DNA of 64,000 nt from Persicaria tinctoria (Eukaryota > Streptophyta > Magnoliopsida > Caryophyllales > Polygonaceae): assembly GCA_037127255.1 (NCBI GenBank), contig JBANSL010000018.1:16279175-16343174 (forward strand). The letters are read 5' to 3'. Position numbers and translations under genes: made by a program. Positions 57,155-64,000 of this stretch are shown here, one piece after another (the stretch's first letter is position 1; every line of letters starts with the position of its first letter). The notes below the pieces were generated by a model. The model saw only the letters and a list, made by a program, of their open reading frames with translations, searched no databases and was not told the DNA's origin.

Positions 57155-58461
57155 TGCAGTTATAAATAGGTTACCCAACGCAAAATATAACAGGTACATA
57201 GAGTCGACTTCGCGAAGCAAAGTGTAGGATCTGTTCCTTTCATGGTGGTTCGCGGTCGTATCAGTTGTATCATTTCCTCACCTCTATGGTCAGGATCCTT
57301 ACTTACTCGAAACATCGCGATCTACAAATTAACACTCAATTCACTTCTTTCTTGATATTTGCGATCAAATGAAAGGGAGTCGGTCATAAGGGCACCTACT
57401 TGCTTCGCTATGAAGCACTCATTGGCTCACCCCATGCGGTGCCCGCCATGCCAAACGACGTCACTCGCACTATGCCGACTCTATGTCGTGCGAGCGAGAG
57501 TGGGCATCACGCACCATCTCGTTAACGCCACCCTATTGGTCCACGTATCGTGTTCTTACCACAAAGTCTCATATTCGACCACCCTCACTTGACTCTATAA
57601 CTATCCCTTTCTGCTTCAGAAATAAGGGACCGATCTTACGAGATACAAAAGAAAGCTCTGCAAATTATCTCCTAGACCTAAAACCCTCGGAGTTGAGTTC
57701 TCAGATTTCTTGAACGGAGAAGAAACACTTTTAGAATATACTTTTCACCTCATAAGTTGCCTCAGATACGACGATTGAATAGTAATAAAGAATAAGACAG
57801 AGATCATGATCCTAATTTATCGCGAAGCAATTAGACTGCACATCAAGTTCTTAAATCCAAGAAGTATATTAAACACTTTCATTCGAATTATATTTAAGCA
57901 AGTATTATCAACCATTTTCTTATAAAATGAGGAACGTGTCATTAGAATGAGATAATAAATATTGATGATTTTCTAAAAATGCTTCAATGTGTTGCATTAA
58001 ATTTGTAACATATCCGTATTTAATTTTTTGGGTGGGATGGAGTAGCAAAGTCCAATTCACCCTTGAATCCGTCCCTTTATGCGTACATTCACATATAGAT
58101 TATCATGAGTGTTTGTTCATTCGTACATAAAGCTCAATAGTTCATCAGTGGACTGGTCGATCTTTTCTTTTCACGAGCCAACATACGTGCAAACCTGCGG
58201 GCAAATCAAGATTTTGAGATATAAGTGATTTTTGTTTTTAAACCAGACAAAATGAATTAAAATAGTATGTACGTGAACTACAAATAATACGAACTTTTTT
58301 AAAATCATAAATTTATAGTCAAAATGGGTTCTATTAAACTAATATTGATATAGAACATCAATTACTATTATAAAATGTGGCCAATCAATTCACTTCGGAC
58401 ACCAGTTTTTATATAGTGTAAACTAGGGTATGAAATTATATGGTCATGCATGTTTTGGTCC
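57155..58461. other. Intergenic; 57190-57770 may be organelle-derived
   Basis: 57190-57770 is evenly mixed in base composition (near half GC), has no repeat structure and no long frame. It contains runs such as GTGGTTCGCGGTCGTATCAG that read like plant mitochondrial non-coding DNA, but I cannot confirm it. 57770-58461 is AT-rich 3' flank of the patatin gene. Confidence 0.3.
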
Positions 58462-60110
58462 TTACTCGGCAAGGGCATCTCCATTGTTGCTTGGTGCACC
58501 TGCGCCATTCACCTCTTCTTTCAAGCCGGTGGATGCATTTGTGACCCTCACAGGCTTCTCCATGAGATTCTTTGCAACCTTCTGTAGAGCTTCGAGGTTT
58601 TCAGGACTCGTCACGTGCATTGTGGCCAACTCTTTCTCTAGGTTATATTCCTATTCATATGTATCAAAACAACTTGATCAAATTCACCAATAATGTACAT
58701 ACTATTTGTTTCAAAATCTGCCAATTGACAATGAGAGGAGTAGTTTACCAATTTATGACGTATGCATTACCTGGATGCGCAGATAGTAAGGGAATTGGTT
58801 GCAGTTGCCGAGCATGATTGAAGTATAAATGTCAGTGGTGAGAGCATTAGCTCTAAACATCACATCTACCAAAGGCAGTGTGCCCCTTATCGGGTTGAAC
58901 CAATCCACAATGCCTCCGTGTTTAGTCAGCAATCTTGGCAAGCTTCTCCCATCTACTATGCCGGTACCAAGTGACAGAATCCTGTAACATTGGAAGCTTT
59001 CAGCGTGGTTCGGGTGTACCCTCTTCGCCTCGCCTATTGCTAGTATCACCTGCATCGATTGATCAACAAGCACGCTGTTATAGCGAGCTTAGCTCATAAA
59101 GAATCTTAGGGCTAAATCGATCGAGTTATAAAATTACTTGCCGGGTTATTAGCAACAATTCCACCATCAATGAGCTCATGGTTTTGCTCCCCAATGCAGA
59201 ACTCATGCAAAGGGAAGAAACATGGAGCTGCACTGGAGCTGATTACAGCATCTGCTAGCCTTATACCGGGATCTCTCTGCATATATATATATGTGTGCAT
59301 TTATACATATAGTGTACGTAGCGAATTAAAGTAGGTATAATAAGAATCGAATTCAAGAGGAGTGTCATCGATGAGAGTACCTGTGAATGGGAGAAAACAA
59401 GAGGGGCATTGAGCATAGTACTAAAGGCAGGGATCACAACTTTTGTACAAGTGTCAGCGATCTTTGTATCCCCAAGCAGATCCCTGACTCGGTTTTTAAG
59501 GTGCACGCTGTCGTATTTGGCATACACGAGTTTCTTCATAACCTTTTTGCCATGGTTGTACCCCGTATAACGCTTTAACTTTTCCTTCTTCGACGACCCT
59601 TCGCCTGGCCTATTAAAATATATATGTACATTTTTACAACTAGTTCTATTGCAAATTTACTGAATAAATTAATTTGTCAGCAAATGAAAGAATATATAGT
59701 ACTTGTTATGTGTTGCTTGATAGGCAAACTCGGATTCCTTAGAGAAGATTTTAGGGCCGTCTGTCTTGTAGAATTCGAGGATTTGAGAGGCAGGATGAGG
59801 GCGGTCAGTGCCGTTCTCGGGTGCAACAAGCAGCGCGGTAATCAGACTGCCGGTGCTCGTCCCAGCTATGATGTCAAAGTAGTCTGCGATTCTTGCTTCT
59901 TTCCCGTCTATTTTCTGCTTACACAATAATCAATTAAGAATCCGATCAACAACAGCACTACTTCAGTTCAGGAGCGAGTTCAAGAAGCTAAGAAATCATA
60001 TCGTTCACCTGGAGATGCTCCTCGAGCAGGAAAAGGATGGTTGCGGGGATAATGCCTCGGATCCCGCCTCCATCGATGCTGAGGATGGTGATCAGCTGCT
60101 CCTCAGCCAT
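58462..60110 (-). CDS. Patatin-like phospholipase (lipid acyl hydrolase)
   Basis: A serine lipase that releases fatty acids from membrane glycerolipids. Exons on minus: 60110-60009, 59914-59703, 59609-59381, 59276-59138, 59049-58771 and 58650-58462. The protein begins [20 protein letters not shown]: the oxyanion motif DGGGIRG is at 13-19, the nucleophile elbow GTSTG at 52-56 (Ser54), and the catalytic DGG at 218-220, the Ser-Asp dyad of the family. [16 protein letters not shown] and LRIQ are further family landmarks. The C-terminal exon has [20 protein letters not shown] and ends DALAE. Expected size is about 382 aa, normal for the family. The junction 59138/59049 is off by one base: the only good GT-AG pair there shifts the frame, although [14 protein letters not shown] aligns well. 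So the gene is either slightly mis-spliced in my model or freshly frameshifted. Confidence 0.85.
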
Positions 60111-60178
60111 GGCCGCAGCAAGCTTTATTTGCTGTTACGTATGGAACTCCCACAAGGATCGAATTCGACAATTCGATC

Positions 60179-60186
60179 TATATATA
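60179..60186 (-). promoter_or_regulatory. TATA box of the patatin-like gene
   Basis: TATATATA about 70 bp upstream of the ATG at 60110, read on the minus strand (CCATCTATATATAGATCG). Confidence 0.5.
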
Positions 60187-60768
60187 GATGGTAAGTTTTT
60201 AGGATCCATTTTCGAACGCGTGTAAAAGTTTAAGCCATTGTAATCAAATATTCAAATGTAGAGCTCAAGACTAGTTCAACTAGCCCTTCATCAATGTCTT
60301 CATCAAATATTGCAAATATCCATTTTAGAACTCTATTGAGGAATTGGTCAACACGTACGTACGGCTTGATCAAAGTTAGTTATAACCAAGTGGCCCAAGT
60401 GGCTTGTGATCAAGTTTTACTTTTCATGATGTATAAATAGAACTTGCTGTGTAAAACTCAAATTCAATCAATCGAAATTACAGATTTTTTCCAAGTCTTC
60501 GTAATCAAATATTGTAGAGCTTAAGACTAGTGCTACTTGCTGATCAAACGTAGCTTTGAGAAGGATCGAGGAAGAAGAAGAAGATGATTGATGAAGATCG
60601 AGCTGTATTGATATGATTCAGAAAAAAGTTGTTACAATGATCGAAGAACCGCTCTGATTTAAATAGCTGTTGTCCCTTTCCTGATTTATACATATTACAC
60701 AACTATATAATATATATATTAGACACAATAGTACACATATATATATACTCTAATACAAATAGCCATTT
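60187..60768. other. Upstream region of the patatin gene
   Basis: It contains two copies of GTAATCAAATATT...GTAGAGCT(C/T)AAGACTAGT (about 60240-60276 and 60502-60533). A possible upstream leader with CATGATGTATAAATAGAACT (TATA-like) lies near 60426. No gene recognised. Confidence 0.4.
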
Positions 60769-60845
60769 GTCAACCCCTTAAATGGGTCACACAGTACCCG
60801 ATCCAGATGTAGAACGACTGAGTCGATCGAACTGGACTAAGATCA
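60769..60845 (+). repeat. 3' fragment of the SINE family seen at 21673-21855
   Basis: GTCAACCCCTTAAATGGG and CCCGATCCAGATGTAGA match the body of the SINE at 21673-21855 (GTCAACCCCTTAAACGGG). The tRNA-like head with the Pol III boxes is missing. Confidence 0.7.
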
Positions 60846-60953
60846 AAAAATGTCTTTATGTCATCAGAAATTTTCCATTTCTTAAATTTGCAGGTAAATT
60901 TCTAAATTCTTGACATATTAATTTGTAGGTAAACTTAAATTCAACCGTTGGTG

Positions 60954-61583
60954 TAGGCTCGGAGATGTTACTATAATCTCATGTCCCGTCCCACGTATTT
61001 TATGCGGGACGGGATTATTATTTTTTTCTCCCCAAATCCCACTAGGTCTTATCCCTCACGGGACGAGATGGGCTTTATCCCTCGTAAAAAAAATATATTA
61101 AAAAATAATCCAATTAACTCAAAATATAGCAAGTAGGTACAAATTAAAGTAACCAAATCTTACATAATCCCATATAAAATAGCAATTAGCAAAGTTATAG
61201 AAGTGTTATAAATTCCAACACACTACTATTTAATTTAGTCCTTGAGCAAGTACTCCTAGAGCAAGTTTTTATTCTAAATTGCATTCCTACAACAAGTTTT
61301 TATTCTAAATTCTTAAATGTTTTCAATCCTTTTATTTATTTTAATATTGGTTTCAAATAAATGTTTATATATAATATAAATATAATCTTAAGTAATTTTT
61401 TATATTAATTTTAATCATGTGTGTGCGTGTGTGCAGGACGGGGCTGGATTTGTGGGACGAGAACTCTCCATTTCGCGTCTCGTCTCGCATATTATTTGCA
61501 GGGCGGGATCGCAAATTATTTTTCTAAATCCCACCGGGATCGGGACGGGATGCGGGACGGAACGGGATTTGTGCTCGCCCCTA
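60954..61583. mobile_element. Degraded hAT-like element with GGGACGGG arms
   Basis: The right end read inward is TAGGGGCGAGCACAAATCCC and the left is TAGGCTCGGAGATGTTACTA, a partial match. The arms are repeats of CCCGTCCC/GGGACGGGAT and the core is AT-rich. This is the same plan as the three well-preserved hAT MITEs, but no 8-bp duplication is visible. Confidence 0.5.
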
Positions 61584-61589
61584 GGAAAA

Positions 61590-62051
61590 ACTATTTCAGT
61601 TATAAATTTAGTAAAAAGTTAAATCATGTATTTATAATTTTTTTTACTTTGTTTTATACCATTTCCTTAACTCTGGAGGCGGACGTCATTCCAGATTAGG
61701 TGGGACTGTTCATAGATGCTTGTTCGCGGCCAACTTACACCAATCAAGTCATCAACTTTGGAGGACTTATATGATTTATATCTTTACTTGCTGGATGGCT
61801 TTGGATAGATTGCAACGATCTTGTTTCGATCGAAGACGGGGAATTCAGGCTATCCCTACCGTACCTTCGTCGAATGGGTATCGTAGATGGGCACGGACCA
61901 CAATTCATTTGGAGAGGGGAATCAGGACATCCTCTGTATCTCCCTAGGATGTTCCTCCAGTCTAGAACGGTGGAGGATTTCTACGTCCCGTCGGAATATC
62001 AAGAATCTGTCATTGAAGATATGATGTAGCCGAGAAGCTGAATGATCATAT
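61590..62051. other. Unassigned sequence
   Basis: No gene supported. 61690-62030 is of moderate GC content and could be a coding relic, but no domain is recognised. Confidence 0.3.
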
Positions 62052-63095
62052 TGATAGATTACATAGGTCTCATATTGTATAGTTGGCAAAAAGGCCCAAT
62101 ATCTTATAATCTATATATATAATTGTCTAATGAATGAAACCCTCACCTCAAGGATGACTTTACAATCAATCTCATGATCTTACATGGTATCACAACCTAA
62201 GACCTTGGAACCCTAATTTTTTTCCTCTTCTCTAACCCTAGCTACCGGCCACCTCCTCCCCTAGCCGACGCCGACCTCGCCCCTCTCGGCCTCCCTCTCT
62301 CGGCCTCCCCCTGCCGCCGACCTCCCCCCTCTCGACTCTCCTCTCTCCCTCTTGTCCCAATGGCCGAACCAACTCATATCAAGCCGCCCTTCCACTCCGC
62401 TCATCTCACGATCTCCAACATCAAAAACTGCATCCCAATCATCATTGATCATGAATCTAGCTCCTACACCATGTGGTCTTACACTCTTACCTCTTCACGA
62501 CCCATGTTAAGGCTCATAAGGTCCTCCACCACATCGATTCATCTATCGTTTGTCTCACCACTGAGGACGACGATCTCTTTGCTCAACTCGACACCATCGT
62601 TCTTCAATGGATCTTCAACACCATCTCCAAAGATCTATTGACAATCATCCTCGACCTCAAAGACAACGTCTTGGGTGCTTGGACCAAGCTTCAGAATCTC
62701 TTTTAGGACAACAAGCCCACCCGTGCCGTCTACCTTGAGCACGAATTCTCAAGTTGCAAGTTTGCGTCTTTCCCGTCGATATCCGCCTACTGTCAACACA
62801 TCAAAACCCTGTCTGTCAATTGGGCGCCGTCGACTCCAAACCTAGCGCTACTCGCCTTGTCCTCCAGGTACTTTCGGGCCTTCCCTCTGAATACAATGCT
62901 GCTGCTACTCATATCCAGCAGACGGAACCTCTCCCCACCTTCGAGAAGACCCGGTCTCAGTTGATCCTAATAGATTATATATGTCTCATATTGTATAGTG
63001 GGCACAAATGCCCAATACCTTGTAACCTATATATATCATTGTCTAATGAATGAAACCCTCAAGGAGGACTTTACAATCAATCTCATGATCTTACA
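62052..63095 (+). mobile_element. Small copia derivative containing only gag
   Basis: LTRs of about 130 bp (62052-62184 and 62969-63095) share GTCTCATATTGTATAGT, GTCTAATGAATGAAACCCTC and CTTTACAATCAATCTCATGA. The primer site TGGTATCACAACC follows the first LTR at 62185. The interior encodes only a broken copia gag (about 62360-62968). Its last codons (RSQLIL) touch the 3' LTR, so protease, integrase, RT and RNase H are all missing. It would need proteins from another element. Confidence 0.75.
62360..62968 (+). pseudogene. Copia gag remnant (UBN2/Retrotran_gag type)
   Basis: It starts MAEPTHIKPPFHSAHLTISN. After a frameshift it reads VLHHIDSSIVC, LDTIVLQWIFNTISKDLLTI and LGAWTKLQNLF with a stop at 62703. 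It resumes with DNKPTRAVYLEHEFSSCKFA. After further shifts it reads RLVLQVLSGLPSEYNAAATH. The phrases AVYLEHEF and VLQVLSGLPSEY are typical of plant copia gag proteins. At least one stop and two frameshifts make it non-functional. Confidence 0.75.
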
Positions 63096-63300
63096 CATAT
63101 CACTACAACACTGGCTACTATTGACAAGTTACAAACAATACCCCAGGAGATCAAGGCAGACCAACGGGAAACACATCAAACCTTGTTACAAAACACAAAA
63201 CTCCTGTCAGCAGTAAATCTCAAGATGGACGACATGGTTAAGTGGATTACAACACCGTCACGAGTGCCAGAGACGCACTCGCCTCGAGATCAATGAACTG
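63096..63300 (+). pseudogene. Short coding relic downstream of the gag-only element
   Basis: An open stretch reads TLATIDKLQTIPQEIKADQR, ETHQTLLQNTKLLSAVNLKM and DDMVKWITTPSRVP, ending at TGA near 63294. The glutamine-rich, coiled-coil-like pattern resembles the N terminus of a Ty3/gypsy gag, but the match is weak. Confidence 0.35.
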
Positions 63301-63320
63301 GTTAGTCACCCAAGCACTCG

Positions 63321-63480
63321 CCTCGAGATGGAATCAATGAAGATTGGATTTTTGTTTGGGAAAAGTTGGGGTTTTAATCTGTACAAGGGCGATCGAGGAG
63401 TGAGACGAAGGGACGCGTTAACACACGTCTCAACCGCGCTTAGTAACCAACAACACAGAAACTTCGAATTGGTTAATTCA
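63321..63480. repeat. Copy of the 5' flank of the four-helix membrane gene
   Basis: CTCGAGATGGAATCAATG(A/G)AGATTGGATTT, GAGTGAGACGA(A/T)GGGACGCGT and CACA(G/T)AGAAACTTCGAATT are shared with 43987-44228. The coding part of the 43-kb gene is not present next to it. This is a promoter-only duplicate, about 19 kb away. Confidence 0.7.
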
Positions 63481-63689
63481 TTTTCATTATTGGCCATGCT
63501 CGTGTTCACACACAAAAATGAAGAGAGGGGAGAGCGAAACACAACCCTAGCCACCAGACACCACCAAATCTTCTGGAAATCAGGAGGAGCGCAAGTGAGA
63601 AATTGGAGATAGATCTCTATCAAATCAACACTACCAAGAGTCATAAGGCCTTCGATTTGGTGGTTTGGTCAAAGAACCGACCCCGGTAG

Positions 63690-64000
63690 TGGTATAAGAG
63701 CATGTCTAACAAGCTCTCTATTTTGGAGAATTTTGGGCTTTTGAAGACTATTGTTCTTATTTTTGGTTTAACAGTTTCTCCAACCCGACCGACCATATAT
63801 TCTCCAAAATAGAAATATAGGTATATGGAAAATAGGGTGTATTCCTTGAATTTGTAAATAAAGAGACGTCATATCCGGAGTTAAATAGGGTCCCCATATA
63901 TACATCAAACGGTAAATATTTTGCCGACACCATTTCCCACGTTCTTTCAGCCTCCTATTCTCAAAAACCGACTTTGAATAAGACTGATCAACAATTTCTT
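63690..64000. other. Window end; possible left arm of a hAT-like MITE
   Basis: AGAGCATGTCTAACAAGCTC (63698-63717) followed by CTATTTTGGAGAATTTTGG resembles the ends of common plant MITEs (GAGCATCTCCAACA). The inverted phrase TATATTCTCCAAAATAGAAA lies at 63795. Any right end falls beyond the window. No gene. Confidence 0.3.

Overview
This is nuclear DNA of a flowering plant. The genes have GT-AG introns, and the families present are plant families: a DYW-class PPR protein, the CPL4 phosphatase, a GASA/snakin peptide, a patatin-like lipase and a plant PB1 protein. The repeats are CACTA, hAT, MULE, PIF and Stowaway DNA transposons, Ty1/copia elements, an L1 LINE, a SINE and a TRIM. I cannot name the species. 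GATC/GCTAG-rich promoters and grass-like Stowaway ends lean weakly towards a monocot.

Layout. 0-11 kb is the gene-rich end: a GASA/snakin-like gene that looks damaged at its 3' end, an intact intronless PPR-DYW gene, and a clear CPL4 gene (RNA polymerase II CTD phosphatase, 8 coding exons, minus strand). 11-21 kb is a nest of transposons: two Mutator-like elements with perfect 9-bp target duplications, then an old L1 LINE on the minus strand broken by two hAT elements with perfect 8-bp duplications. 21-25 kb holds a small unknown membrane-protein gene, a tRNA-derived SINE, a truncated PB1 gene and a 0.4-kb TRIM. 25.9-40.7 kb is a PIF/Harbinger-like element split by a 13.7-kb CACTA (En/Spm) element. 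That CACTA has a TNP2-type transposase gene carrying one in-frame stop, an apparently intact TNPA-type gene, and a small accessory gene with two FDLNY motifs.

43.0-43.6 kb is an unknown four-helix membrane-protein gene with a tandemly duplicated 5' flank. 44.4-56.2 kb is a Ty1/copia element whose two 259-bp LTRs I read as identical, although its gag-pol frame has four stops. Its pol is also split by a 6.4-kb non-autonomous CACTA that carries palindrome arrays, a hAT MITE, a Stowaway MITE and a U-box/ARM gene fragment. 56.8-57.2 kb is a frameshifted, inverted copy of the 21-kb membrane gene. 58.4-60.1 kb is a patatin-like lipase gene with one problematic splice junction. 61-64 kb holds more element debris, a gag-only copia derivative, and a copy of the 5' flank of the 43-kb gene.

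Main message: most of the window can be explained as nested insertions whose exact ends and target duplications are visible, so an order of events can be read. Host genes that look functional are PPR, CPL4 and the two small membrane-protein genes. The patatin-like gene is probable. The GASA and PB1 copies look damaged or partial.
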